DNA of 64,000 nucleotides, taken from assembly GCF_038592985.1 (NCBI RefSeq), contig NZ_CP151951.1, positions 921,001 to 985,000 on the forward strand, in the 5' to 3' direction. The position numbers and the translations under genes were made by a program. Below the pieces are notes generated by a model. The model searched no databases. It had not been told where the DNA came from and saw only the letters and a program-made list of their open reading frames with translations. The stretch is from Paenibacillus sp. FSL R10-2782 (GTDB taxonomy: Bacteria; Bacillota; Bacilli; Paenibacillales; Paenibacillaceae). Of the stretch, positions 40,822 through 50,053 are shown one piece after another; positions within the stretch are counted from its first letter, which is position 1; each line of letters opens with the position of its first letter.

Positions 40822-41667
40822 ATGGAGTATATTCAAGGATTTGAAGCGCATTTACGGAGCAAGGATCGGAGCGAGAACACGGTTTCCTGCTATATTCGGG
40901 ACGTGTTACAGTTCATAGTCTGGTATCGGGGCAAGACGGAATATGGATTGGATCAGTGGATTGAATTGGATGGCGTAGAATACAAGAAATATCTGCAAAG
41001 CACCAACCAAGCGATACTCACCATTAACCGAAAAATTGCCAGTGTCAACGTATTTGCACAGTGGATGCACCAACAAGGATATATATCAGAAGAATTACAT
41101 ATCGAAGCGGTAAGGAATAAGGTTGTGCGGCAATACAAAGGGTTAGCGGAAAAGGATTTGTGGAAGCTGAGAAATGAAATTCACCGTAGGAGCAATCGTA
41201 TGCACATTTGTATGGTCGAATTATTGATTGGGACTGGCATACGAGTAAGCGAATTGGTTGGCATTAAGCTGAAGGATATTGAGATAAGTGAACGCAAAGG
41301 TTTATTGAGGATACTTGGCAAAGGAAATGCCTATCGTACCATTCCATTAAATAAGGATGTACGAAAAGCCATTACCCGATATCTCGAAGTTAGGCCACAA
41401 GTTGAATCGGAACACTTATTTATTGGGCAGCGTGGTGCTTTGGAACGGAATGCGGTCAACCTGATCCTGAACAAATACGGAAATCGGATAAACGTGAAGG
41501 TGACACCACATATGCTCAGGCATACGTTAGGATATAAGTTGGTGAAAACAACTCCTTTGACGACCATCCAGCAAATCCTTGGACATGATCACGTAGCAAC
41601 AACGAATATCTATACGCTAACAACGCAGCAGGATATGGCTGAAGCTTTGGCAAATATCGAGTGGTGA
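40822..41667 (+). CDS. Tyrosine recombinase (integrase), copy B
   Basis: 281 aa from the ATG equivalent to copy A; an in-frame ATG at 40753 lies before the hairpin and is unlikely. All catalytic residues (Arg141, His230, Arg233, His255, Tyr264) are kept. Changes cluster around residues 105-120 and 165-200, on the catalytic domain's DNA side, so site preference might differ slightly. Confidence 0.9.
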   Translation: MEYIQGFEAHLRSKDRSENTVSCYIRDVLQFIVWYRGKTEYGLDQWIELDGVEYKKYLQSTNQAILTINRKIASVNVFAQWMHQQGYISEELHIEAVRNKVVRQYKGLAEKDLWKLRNEIHRRSNRMHICMVELLIGTGIRVSELVGIKLKDIEISERKGLLRILGKGNAYRTIPLNKDVRKAITRYLEVRPQVESEHLFIGQRGALERNAVNLILNKYGNRINVKVTPHMLRHTLGYKLVKTTPLTTIQQILGHDHVATTNIYTLTTQQDMAEALANIEW

Positions 41668-41683
41668 GCAGCCACTCTTTTTT
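41659..41683 (+). terminator. Intrinsic terminator at the integrase stop, copy B
   Basis: GAGTGG with CCACTC and six T. Confidence 0.7.
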
Positions 41684-41788
41684 CCGTGGATGGAGGGGGT
41701 CTTCTATGTAGATAAACGGAGCCGCCAGCAAAGGGTGCAGAAATTTTTGTGATGATTTTACGGTACATATGAGAAAGGAGCCACTACT

Positions 41789-43393
41789 ATTGAAACAATA
41801 AAGCAAGAAGCTGAGCGTCAGGCTGAGTTGCTGAAGCAGTATATGGAGAAGCATTTTAAGCCGCCCAAAATGAAACAACTGATCGAAACGTTCTCTTTTT
41901 CTGAACTTCGTAAGCTTATTGGTGAGATGGACATTGAATTTTTCGCTTTAGCCTATTTCCCTAAATATTTTGATCGAGCGTTTGGACAGTTCCACAAAGA
42001 GCTATTCACGGAATTAAGGCATATGCTTGCGAATACAGGACTGATTACGGCTTTCGGCCTCCCTAGAGAGCATGGAAAGTCCACGATCAGCTCTTTTTTA
42101 TTTCCGCTGTATGCCACGCTTTATGATAAATCACAGTTTACATTGATTATATCTGCCACAGAGCAAATTGCTCTTCCGTTCCTTGATATGATCAAAGATG
42201 AGTTAGAAACGAATCAGATGCTGATTGAGGATTTCGGTATTCGTAAAGGTAGTCGCTGGAACAACAATGAGATATGGTTGAAAAGTAAAGGTGGGCTGGA
42301 CTCCTGCATTATGATTCGTGGGATTGACGGTAGTTTGAGAGGTATTCACTATAAGCATCATCGTCCTACGCTAGTTCTAATGGATGATTTGCTCAAGGAG
42401 GATACGGCTCGATCCGAAGCTAAGCGAGAACAAATTAAAAATACGTTTACGGATGTTATTCTGCCTATTGGCACAAGGGATACGAATATTCTAATCTGTG
42501 GAACCATTCTAAACGAAGAGGATATTATGGCCGATTTGCTCAAAGGTAAAATCCCTGGTGTGCGAAGTGTTCGTAAAGCAGCCGTGCTTCAGTTTTCAGA
42601 GCGTGATGATCTATGGTCAGAGTGGGAGCGACAATATAATAATCTCCAAGACGAGGATAGGATCAATACGGCTTTGTCTTTCTTTATGGCCCATGAAAAA
42701 GAAATGCTAGACGGTACGAAAATCCTATGGAGCGAGTATTTGGACTATTATTATTTGATGTGCAAGAAGCAAGCCATGGGTGAAAAGTCATTTTATAAAG
42801 AGTTACAAAATGATCCGCGTTCAACTGACGAATATATATTTCAGAATCTCATGTACTGGGACAGGTTGCCTGAGTTTGAGGAGATGGAACTTGCCATGTA
42901 CATTGATCCAGCCATTAAAGCAGGAAAGAAAAACGACTATTCTGCGGTTTCAATTATTGGTCAACACAGGAAGACAAAGCAGATGTATGTGGTTGACGGT
43001 AATATTTATAAACTGTTGCCGGATGATTTGTTTCAAATCGCCATTGAGAAGTTGAAGCTTTATCCCGTAGATAAGCTTGGTTTTGAGGTGAATCAGGCAC
43101 AGAGTTATATGAAGCAAAAGTTTGAAGAAGAGCTATGGAAGGCGAATATACATACACCCGTAGAAAGTGTTCATTCCAAGGGACAGAAGCATGAACGAAT
43201 TATTAGCTTGGAGCCAGAAATCAAGAAAGGTCATATTCTGTTCAATGCAGATAACCTCAGATACAACCATCAAGTGAAGGACTACAATCGAAATTGTACA
43301 TACGACGATGCTCCAGATAGTTTATATGGGGCTGTTCAATTGATTCAGTCGGTCAAGAGTCTGAAATTTTATGATCGAAGTTTGTTGTTTTGA
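41789..43393 (+). CDS. terL: Terminase large subunit, copy B
   Basis: About 534 aa if read from the in-frame ATT behind AAAGGAG, as proposed for copy A; a TTG at 41828 and ATG at 41837 are alternatives, but the TTG is CTG in copy A and so cannot be the shared start. ATPase and nuclease motifs are as in copy A. The region upstream of the ATG (IETIKQE, RQAELLKQY) is conserved as protein, which supports the early start. Confidence 0.85.
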   Translation: METIKQEAERQAELLKQYMEKHFKPPKMKQLIETFSFSELRKLIGEMDIEFFALAYFPKYFDRAFGQFHKELFTELRHMLANTGLITAFGLPREHGKSTISSFLFPLYATLYDKSQFTLIISATEQIALPFLDMIKDELETNQMLIEDFGIRKGSRWNNNEIWLKSKGGLDSCIMIRGIDGSLRGIHYKHHRPTLVLMDDLLKEDTARSEAKREQIKNTFTDVILPIGTRDTNILICGTILNEEDIMADLLKGKIPGVRSVRKAAVLQFSERDDLWSEWERQYNNLQDEDRINTALSFFMAHEKEMLDGTKILWSEYLDYYYLMCKKQAMGEKSFYKELQNDPRSTDEYIFQNLMYWDRLPEFEEMELAMYIDPAIKAGKKNDYSAVSIIGQHRKTKQMYVVDGNIYKLLPDDLFQIAIEKLKLYPVDKLGFEVNQAQSYMKQKFEEELWKANIHTPVESVHSKGQKHERIISLEPEIKKGHILFNADNLRYNHQVKDYNRNCTYDDAPDSLYGAVQLIQSVKSLKFYDRSLLF

Positions 43394-43461
43394 GGCTTCT
43401 GTCAAAACTCAATTTTTATTTTATCCAATCTAATGGAAAGGTTAGTTGAAAATACTTACTA

Positions 43462-43543
43462 TTTACATGAGAACATACATTCTGTATCATGGTAATATGA
43501 TTTCCAAATTCAGGAGACATATTTGCTGTGGGAACGTATATTC
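43462..43543 (+). promoter_or_regulatory. Promoter of the NUDIX cargo gene with LexA-like boxes
   Basis: TTTACA (43462-43467), 17 nt, TATCAT (43485-43490). GAACATACATTC (43472-43483) fills the spacer and GAACGTATATTC (43532-43543) lies downstream, both of the GAAC-N4-(G/A)TTC type. The layout copies that of the polymerase promoter at 31662. Confidence 0.6.
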
Positions 43544-43596
43544 AGAATTAGAAGAATCCTATTATTATTGATGATGAGAAGAAAGGAGAAGAGAAA

Positions 43597-44055
43597 ATGA
43601 CGAAAACTGGAATTGTTTTGGTTGCCAGCGTATCTATAATTCGAGCAGATAAAGTGTTGATAATAAAAGAAAATAAACACACTGCCAGAAATAAATGGAA
43701 CTTTCCAGGTGGGAGGATAGAGCTTGGTGAAGATATCCTAGACGCCGCACGTAGAGAAGTAAAAGAAGAAACCGGGTATGATGTCAAACTTACAGGAACA
43801 ACAGGCATCTATAATTTTATGAGCAGCACAAACAATCAAGTCATTATGTTTCATTTTACTGGTGAAATTATTGGAGGTTCTCTGCAAATAGATAACATTG
43901 AGATCAGTGAATGTAAGTGGATTACAGTATCCGATTTATTGATTCCTAACCTATACGAAATTCGTGAGATAGATGTTATTAAACAAATTGTGAAAAATAT
44001 CATAAATGAAAATAATTATTCATTATCTCTATATAACCAAAAATTAGGTATGTAG
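43597..44055 (+). CDS. NUDIX hydrolase (cargo gene of copy B)
   Basis: 152 aa, ATG behind AAAGGAGAAGAGAAA. Complete NUDIX box in GGRIELGED then AARREVKEETGY, fitting G-x5-E-x7-REVxEExG, so metal-dependent pyrophosphate hydrolysis is expected. Substrate unknown; MutT-like nucleotide cleaning is one option, and removal of nucleotide signals used in phage defence is another. It has its own SOS-type promoter and sits in the TerL-portal slot occupied by an Mrr-like nuclease in copy A. Confidence 0.9.
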   Translation: MTKTGIVLVASVSIIRADKVLIIKENKHTARNKWNFPGGRIELGEDILDAARREVKEETGYDVKLTGTTGIYNFMSSTNNQVIMFHFTGEIIGGSLQIDNIEISECKWITVSDLLIPNLYEIREIDVIKQIVKNIINENNYSLSLYNQKLGM

Positions 44056-44157
44056 ACACTACGCTAACAGGTAACTACTTTATTATAGGTGGTTCCTTTA
44101 TTTGTGAAAAAATTAAAACCAACAATTACATAGTCCATTTTGAAAGGAAGAACCTAT

Positions 44158-45465
44158 TTGCAAATAACCGAACAAATCATAGTAGAGTGTCTAAATGAAC
44201 TCTACTCGATTGCAATAGCCAAACAGAAATATGCAGATTACTACAATGGTCAGCATGCTATTCTCAAGAACTATGCGATGCAAGAAAGCCGCAGTAACCA
44301 AAAGCTCATTTTCAACTTTCCACGTAAGTTCGTAGATAATGAAGTCGGCTACCTGCTCGGTAAGCCAGTAAACTATGTGTCCAAGTCGGATCAGGATGAA
44401 GCCATACATAACATAGACGTACATATGAGTCATTGGGACAAAGAGCATAATCTACAGCTTCGGAAACAATCTGAAATATTCGGTGAAAGTATTGAATTGA
44501 ACTATATCGACTCGGATGGTCAGTTTTCAGCCACTGTATTATCCCCTTTGAATGCGTATGTGTTGGAGGACGGAACAGCAGAAAGAAACGTATTACTTGG
44601 CCTACATAAATTTACGAAGCGGTTTGATAAGCAAGTCTATCTGGACGTGTATACCGACCATGAAATTCTACACTATACAATCGACAGTGATGATAAAGGC
44701 AATCAAATAAAGCAAAACCAAGCACCCGAACTGAAATATATCGGCAAACATAATCACATCTTTGGAAGAGTCCCGCTTATCTCCTGTCCAGCCAATACGG
44801 AGAGAAAAAGTGGCTTCCATGATGTGATTTCTTTATTTGATGCCTATAATGCGTTGAATTCCGATTTGGTCAATGAAATTGCAGATCATCGTAACGCCTA
44901 TCTCGTGATTGAGAATGCCAAGCTGGAAGCTGAAGATTTATTGAATATGAAGAAGATGGGCATTATTCAAGTTCCAACTGGGGGAAAGGTGAGTTGGCTT
45001 GCGAAGGAAATTAATGATTCTTTTGTAAAGAACGAGTTGGATAACATTGAACGAAAAATTTTCGACATGATGGATCAGGCCAACTTTAATGAAAGCTGGG
45101 CCAGTAATACGTCTTCCTTAGCGCTGAGAAACAAGCTGCTGAATTTGGAGAATCGAGTGGCAATGCGTGAAGCGTTGATGGAAAAGGCGATCAAGCAGCG
45201 TTTACGGAATTTCTTCACCTACCTACACATTAAAGAAGGAGTTCAATACGATTATAGGGATATCGCCGTGAAGTTTACTCGTAACTTGCCGACAGACTTG
45301 GTGGGGATGGCTGATGTGATCGTTAAATTGCAGCAAGTCGTATCTCAGGAAACGTTGCTAACACTGTTACCGTTTGTAGAGAATCCCAAGCTGGAATTCA
45401 ATAAATTTCATCCAGAACAGCAGCGATTAATTGCTACGGATAAGGAGGTATCAGATGCAGAATAA
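44158..45465 (+). CDS. Phage portal protein, copy B
   Basis: 435 aa from the TTG behind GAAAGGAAGAACCTA; an upstream TTG at 44140 would add six residues. Nearly the same as copy A, with changes concentrated in a loop around residues 175-195. Homology to copy A resumes exactly at this start codon. Confidence 0.88.
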   Translation: MQITEQIIVECLNELYSIAIAKQKYADYYNGQHAILKNYAMQESRSNQKLIFNFPRKFVDNEVGYLLGKPVNYVSKSDQDEAIHNIDVHMSHWDKEHNLQLRKQSEIFGESIELNYIDSDGQFSATVLSPLNAYVLEDGTAERNVLLGLHKFTKRFDKQVYLDVYTDHEILHYTIDSDDKGNQIKQNQAPELKYIGKHNHIFGRVPLISCPANTERKSGFHDVISLFDAYNALNSDLVNEIADHRNAYLVIENAKLEAEDLLNMKKMGIIQVPTGGKVSWLAKEINDSFVKNELDNIERKIFDMMDQANFNESWASNTSSLALRNKLLNLENRVAMREALMEKAIKQRLRNFFTYLHIKEGVQYDYRDIAVKFTRNLPTDLVGMADVIVKLQQVVSQETLLTLLPFVENPKLEFNKFHPEQQRLIATDKEVSDAE

Positions 45466-45841
45466 AAATAAAATCAAACGGCTGGTTAAGAATAGTTGTG
45501 CGTGTTATTTCGGAACGAAACATGGCATCTCGAATTATTGCTGTTTACAAGATGGCCCATGTGTATTTTTCGCTCAAGATGATGATCTGCCCCGTTGTAG
45601 CTATCTTGAAAATGGAGTGCTGCCAATAGACGAGAAGCTGGAGCGAGAATATAAGTCTGAACGTAATGTAGAGACTGAGCCTAAGACAGCGAAGCTGAGG
45701 GTGAACTGTACACGTTGTGGAGGAACATTTTCGGCAAATTCGAATCGGCAGAAATGTTGTGAGAAGTGTAGAGGTAAAGCGAGAAAAGAAAATATAAGGA
45801 TGCGTGTTCGGAAGTTCAGACAAAAAGACGGCTCGATGTAA
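45455..45841 (+). CDS. Cysteine-rich VLP-type zinc protein, copy B
   Basis: 128 aa, overlapping the portal stop by 11 bp. All Cys residues of the VLP domain and zinc ribbon are kept although about a fifth of other positions differ, so the metal sites are under selection. The stop lies in the stem of the first RNA unit. Confidence 0.75.
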   Translation: MQNKNKIKRLVKNSCACYFGTKHGISNYCCLQDGPCVFFAQDDDLPRCSYLENGVLPIDEKLEREYKSERNVETEPKTAKLRVNCTRCGGTFSANSNRQKCCEKCRGKARKENIRMRVRKFRQKDGSM

Positions 45842-45952
45842 CGCTTTAGAGGTGGGAAAAAACCCTATAAACAAAGGGTTAAAAATAGGCAAAAATGAGG
45901 AGTTGGCATGCTTGTACCATTTCGTCACTTTTACGTTTTTTAAAGCGTTACA
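45837..45952 (+). ncRNA. Tandem structured RNA element with leader ORF, unit B1
   Basis: Closing stem TGTAACGCTTTAG with TTAAAGCGTTACA. The leader frame M-L-V-P-F-R-H-F-Y-V-F (45908-45943) follows GAGGAG and ends with TAA in the 3' arm. Changes from unit A1 keep the peptide length and the stem. Confidence 0.6.
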
Positions 45953-46036
45953 TCATTGTACTGAGCATGATATTCAATATGATGCAGCTTCAGCATTCAT
46001 ACACGTTTCTGAAGTTTAGGCAAACAATAGACTCGG

Positions 46037-46151
46037 TGTTACGCTTTAGGCTACCAAAAAGCCATATAAACAAAGGATGAAAAATACCTAAAAGTGGGGA
46101 GTTGGTATGTTTGTACCTTTTCCTCGTTTTTGTGATTTCTAAAGCGTAACA
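46037..46151 (+). ncRNA. Tandem structured RNA element with leader ORF, unit B2
   Basis: Closing stem TGTTACGCTTTAG with CTAAAGCGTAACA: relative to the other units an A has become T in the left arm and the pairing T has become A in the right arm, a compensatory double change. Leader frame M-F-V-P-F-P-R-F-C-D-F (46107-46142) follows GGGGAG. Confidence 0.65.
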
Positions 46152-46244
46152 ACACTGTCCTGAGCATGACATTAAACGGCTCCATACATACATAAGCGTG
46201 TTCGGTTCTGTGAGTCGAATGGGCGATAAAGGAGATTATCTAAA

Positions 46245-46862
46245 ATGAATTTAGAACAAGTGAAGCAGTTGATTGAAGAAAACCAAACGAATGAGGAATG
46301 GCAAACGTATCTTCAGGGTTTGAATCCGTATAGCGTGGAGGGGATGGAGCAATATATCCAATCTAATCAGCAAGCAAAAAGTTGGTTCGATAGCACCGTG
46401 GACAAACGATCCGCTAAATCACTGGAAACGTGGAAAGCCAATCATTTGGAAAGTGCAGTGGATGCTGAGATCAAGAAGCGATTCCCGACTAAGGATGAGA
46501 AAGAAATTGAAGTGGAGAAGCTACGTGCTGAAGTAGAGCACATGAAGTTAGAGAAGCAGCGTGAACGGTTAACCAGTCAAGCGATTAAAATTGCATCCGA
46601 AAAGAAACTTCCACTCCCGTTAGTGGATTTTTTTATTGGTACAGATGAAGAAGCGACGACAGCAAATTTGGCTATGTTGGAACAATCGTTACAATTGGCA
46701 ATTCAACAGCAAGTGGAGCAACGGCTCAAAGGGGATGGATATACCCCTCCGGCTAGTTCAACGAGTAGCACATTCACATTGGATGCGATTAAAGGCATGT
46801 CCCAAAACGAGATCAATCAGCATTGGGATCAAGTCAAACAAGCTTTACAAAACAAACAATAA
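46245..46862 (+). CDS. Phage head scaffolding protein (DUF4355-like), copy B
   Basis: 205 aa, ATG start behind AAAGGAGATTATCTAAA. Same charged coiled-coil layout as copy A with scattered substitutions, most in the N-terminal 60 and around the serine/threonine-rich stretch near 170. Confidence 0.8.
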   Translation: MNLEQVKQLIEENQTNEEWQTYLQGLNPYSVEGMEQYIQSNQQAKSWFDSTVDKRSAKSLETWKANHLESAVDAEIKKRFPTKDEKEIEVEKLRAEVEHMKLEKQRERLTSQAIKIASEKKLPLPLVDFFIGTDEEATTANLAMLEQSLQLAIQQQVEQRLKGDGYTPPASSTSSTFTLDAIKGMSQNEINQHWDQVKQALQNKQ

Positions 46863-46889
46863 TAAACGAAAAGGACAAGGTGAATAGAT

Positions 46890-47720
46890 ATGTCAGTACA
46901 GAATTTTATTCCTACGATTTGGAGCGCACGTTTAAATGAGAGTTTGAAAAAGAATCTGGTATATGGAAATGTGGTCAACACCGATTATGAAGGTGAGATT
47001 CAAGGCCAAGGCTCTACAGTAAAGATCAATTCGATTGGAGCGGTGACGATTGGCAATTATGATAAAGCTGCAGGTATCGGGAATCCACAGGAACTGGATG
47101 CTACGCAAAAAACGTTGGTGATTGATCAAGCGAAGTATTTCAATTTTCAAGTGGATGATGTAGATGCTGCTCAAGCGAATGTAAATCTACTGGATGGTGG
47201 AATCGTGGAAGCTTCGTATGGACTCGCCAATGTAGTCGATCAGTATCTTGCTGGATTTTATACAGAGGTCAAAGCTGAAAATACGATGGGTAACGATGCA
47301 ACGCCGATAATTCCTACAAAAGATACAGCCTATGATTTACTGATTGATTTAGGTGTGCTATTGGACGAAAATAATGTACCTGAATCGGAACGTTTTGTAG
47401 TGGTTCCTGCATGGTACTATGGCTTGCTGCTGAAAGATGCCCGTTTCACCAAAGACCCGAATCTTATCCGCACAGGCTATGTGGGAGATATTGATGGCAT
47501 GACCGTTTATAAATCCAACAATGTGCCAAATACCGCAGGAGCTAAGTATAAAATTATTGCAGGTCATAAAAGTGCCATTTCCTTTGCAGGTCAAGTGGAT
47601 TCGGTGGAAGCATTCAGACCAGAGAAACAATTTTCAGATGCAGTGAAAGGGTTGCAAGTATTCGGAGCCAAATGTATCAAGCCGGAAGCCATCACTGTAC
47701 TTACAGCGAATAAGTCTTAA
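46890..47720 (+). CDS. Major capsid protein, copy B
   Basis: 276 aa; few changes from copy A, mainly in one surface-like loop around residues 127-145 (GNDATPIIPTKDTAYD against GNDAAPVIPTSPTAYD). The two proteins could co-assemble. Confidence 0.85.
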   Translation: MSVQNFIPTIWSARLNESLKKNLVYGNVVNTDYEGEIQGQGSTVKINSIGAVTIGNYDKAAGIGNPQELDATQKTLVIDQAKYFNFQVDDVDAAQANVNLLDGGIVEASYGLANVVDQYLAGFYTEVKAENTMGNDATPIIPTKDTAYDLLIDLGVLLDENNVPESERFVVVPAWYYGLLLKDARFTKDPNLIRTGYVGDIDGMTVYKSNNVPNTAGAKYKIIAGHKSAISFAGQVDSVEAFRPEKQFSDAVKGLQVFGAKCIKPEAITVLTANKS

Positions 47721-47768
47721 TTGAAAGTAGATGATATGAGAACACATTATAATAGAAGAAACACGTTC

Positions 47769-47805
47769 GGGGTGTCCGTTTTGGATGCCCTATTTTATTT
47801 TTTTG
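47769..47805 (+). terminator. Terminator-like hairpin after the capsid gene, copy B
   Basis: GGGGTGTCC with GGATGCCC, then a T-rich run; one more pair than in copy A. Confidence 0.5.
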
Positions 47806-47817
47806 GAGGGTAATAAG

Positions 47818-48036
47818 ATGTGGTTTTTGAATCAGGAAACAGGATGTATATGGGAAGTCACAGATCAGGAGTTAATGCTGCGGTTACAGGCCAGTGGGCA
47901 TTATGAGCAAGTGGAGGAATCTCAACCAGATGAGACTGAAGAAGATGAACCTGTAACGAAAGTTCAAGCTGCCAAGAACATGAAGCGTAACGAGAAGGCA
48001 CAGGTAAAGGAGGAACAGGAGCCAGCACATGAGTGA
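47818..48036 (+). CDS. 72-aa head-region protein, copy B
   Basis: Starts MWFLNQETGC as in copy A; the charged tail varies. ATG behind GGAGGGTAATAAG, and an 8-bp overlap with the next gene. Confidence 0.6.
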   Translation: MWFLNQETGCIWEVTDQELMLRLQASGHYEQVEESQPDETEEDEPVTKVQAAKNMKRNEKAQVKEEQEPAHE

Positions 48037-48340
48037 GCTAATGGATTTGATGAAACGATTATTAGGCATGGAACCAACGGACATATCCAAGGATGATATC
48101 CTAATCCACTATTTGAATAAAGCGAGGAGTAATATTTATGGCTATTGTAATGTCTTAACACTACCAGTGGAATATGATGAAGTCATGGTCGATTATGCTG
48201 TGTATCTTTATAAAAATAGGGATTCGGTTGGACTTATAACTAAGCAAGAAGGTGAACGCTCAGCTACCTATGAAACAGGGATTCCGACAAATATTCGACT
48301 GGCTCTTCCTCTGCCTAAAATCAAGGTCGGAACAGATTAA
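48029..48340 (+). CDS. Head-tail connector protein (gp6/YqbG-like), copy B
   Basis: 103 aa, colinear with copy A, with conservative changes. Kept although no tail genes follow, so the connector probably serves a borrowed tail or simple head closure. Confidence 0.7.
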   Translation: MSELMDLMKRLLGMEPTDISKDDILIHYLNKARSNIYGYCNVLTLPVEYDEVMVDYAVYLYKNRDSVGLITKQEGERSATYETGIPTNIRLALPLPKIKVGTD

Positions 48341-48627
48341 TGTTCTACGATACGAAGTTGGAAATTTTAGATGCTGAATTCATACCTATTCGGTCAATGA
48401 TGGCAGATGTACAACCTTATCGTAAAAGCTTTTCATTTGAAGATGGTTACACACTGGAGACTACATATCGAGCTTTCTGTCCACTGGAATCTTTATTGCT
48501 GTCGAACTGCTATATTCGAATTAGCGAAGATATTTTTATTATTTTGGATAAGAAGGAATGGAGTGATTATGTGGAGTTGTACCTGTATCGCTGCAAGCCA
48601 GATTTTGGTTTGGAGGTGGAGGAGTGA
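48340..48627 (+). CDS. Head closure-like protein, copy B
   Basis: 95 aa, one residue shorter than copy A near residue 14. Beta-rich, overlapping both neighbours by 1 and 4 bp. Confidence 0.55.
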   Translation: MFYDTKLEILDAEFIPIRSMMADVQPYRKSFSFEDGYTLETTYRAFCPLESLLLSNCYIRISEDIFIILDKKEWSDYVELYLYRCKPDFGLEVEE

Positions 48628-49775
48628 CAAGGAGCCTAGAGCCGATGATAGATTTCTTCCTGCGAGAGAAAGGCGAGCTTGTACACATAAACGGTGTAAG
48701 ACAGCTTGGTCTGATTCGAGATGCGACAGATACCATTCGGATGACCGATGAAAAAATTATTCGAGCAGCAACACCTTTACAAACAGGTGATATCGTAGAT
48801 TATCGCTATGAACGATATTTAGTTATCAGTCAGGTGGATCGAAATGAACAGTCTTGTCGAGGCAGAATGAAAAAATGTAATCAACGGCTGGCTTTGAACT
48901 GGAACGGGCAGATAAAATGGATTGATGCTGTGGTGGAAGCCAGAACGTTTTCAACGGAAACAGGTAAAGTTATCTCCATGCCAGAGGGACATATCCTGGT
49001 TACAGTACAGGACAACGCAGATACGAAGGGCATTACATTAAGCCAACGATTCTATATGACTCATCAGCCATTTAAAGTGACTGGAATTGACCGCACGATG
49101 AATGGCATCATCCAGTTAAGCTGCACATTGGATAGCATAAATACAGCTTATGATGACTTGGAAAATAACATCGCAGACCGATGGAAATATGAGATTGCTC
49201 ATACCTACGCATTACATATCAATCACGGAACGATAACCTATGTACGGCTCAACGAAATAATACCGTTGAATGTGACCGCTACGGATAACGGGAATGAGAT
49301 GGTTAATCCAGCCATAACTTTCATTTCAAGCGATCCGAATGTGGTTAGTGTAGATCAGCAAGGCCAGATTATGGGCATCGCTTTAGGACAAGCAAGCATC
49401 ACCGCAAAACTAACGTATCATCCGACAGTACGAAGTACCATTGAATTGAGAGTCGTTGAAACGGGAACGCATATCTATTCGATAGCCATTATCGGCAATC
49501 CCATCCTCAAAACAGGACAAAGTGCATCATACTTCAGCCATATCTATGACAATGGAGTGGAAGTGTTTGACCAGTCGGTAGAGTGGAGCTTATGGAACCA
49601 AGATGATTCAATTCCGATCATGGGGAGCATAACAGCCAGCACAGGAAATAGCGTAACCATAAAAGCAGGAAGCAGTAGTGGAGCAATCAACAAAGCCCTT
49701 GTACTGACTGCCATCTTAGTAAGCGATCATAGCATTACTACAGAAAAGACCATTAGCCTTAAGAATTTATTCTAA
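48624..49775 (+). CDS. Phage protein with bacterial Ig-like (BIG2) domain, copy B
   Basis: 383 aa, same layout as copy A: structural N-terminal half, BIG2 domain about 205-285 (ITFISSDPNVVSVDQQG) and a second Ig-like repeat. Substitutions are more frequent in the Ig-like half, as expected for an exposed, binding part. Confidence 0.75.
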   Translation: MTRSLEPMIDFFLREKGELVHINGVRQLGLIRDATDTIRMTDEKIIRAATPLQTGDIVDYRYERYLVISQVDRNEQSCRGRMKKCNQRLALNWNGQIKWIDAVVEARTFSTETGKVISMPEGHILVTVQDNADTKGITLSQRFYMTHQPFKVTGIDRTMNGIIQLSCTLDSINTAYDDLENNIADRWKYEIAHTYALHINHGTITYVRLNEIIPLNVTATDNGNEMVNPAITFISSDPNVVSVDQQGQIMGIALGQASITAKLTYHPTVRSTIELRVVETGTHIYSIAIIGNPILKTGQSASYFSHIYDNGVEVFDQSVEWSLWNQDDSIPIMGSITASTGNSVTIKAGSSSGAINKALVLTAILVSDHSITTEKTISLKNLF

Positions 49776-49789
49776 GCATTATATCTATC

Positions 49790-49817
49790 GGCTTGCCTTA
49801 GAGGTGAGCCATTTTTA
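49790..49817 (+). terminator. Terminator-like hairpin after the head operon, copy B
   Basis: GGCTTGCC with GGTGAGCC, followed by ATTTTTATTT. Confidence 0.6.
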
Positions 49818-49837
49818 TTTCAAAGGAGCACATACAT

Positions 49838-49963
49838 ATGCAACGAAAATCCATCGACTACTTGCTCAGTCTAAGCCTATTAAAGCAATTGAGATCACAA
49901 AATGTCATTACAGAAGAAGAGTTCATCGCGATTGATGAGCTTAATAAAAAGTCTTTCAAATAG
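49838..49963 (+). CDS. 41-aa SHOCT-like peptide, copy B
   Basis: Same peptide as at 15480-15605 with silent base changes only, behind AAAGGAGCACATACAT. Strict conservation supports a real product, probably tied to the recombinase gene that follows. Confidence 0.65.
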   Translation: MQRKSIDYLLSLSLLKQLRSQNVITEEEFIAIDELNKKSFK

Positions 49964-50053
49964 CTATAACATGGGCAGAAATGGACTTGATGATGTGCCG
50001 CAAGCATTATACCATGTGACCGTATAAAGAAGATATCGAAGGGAGAAACACCT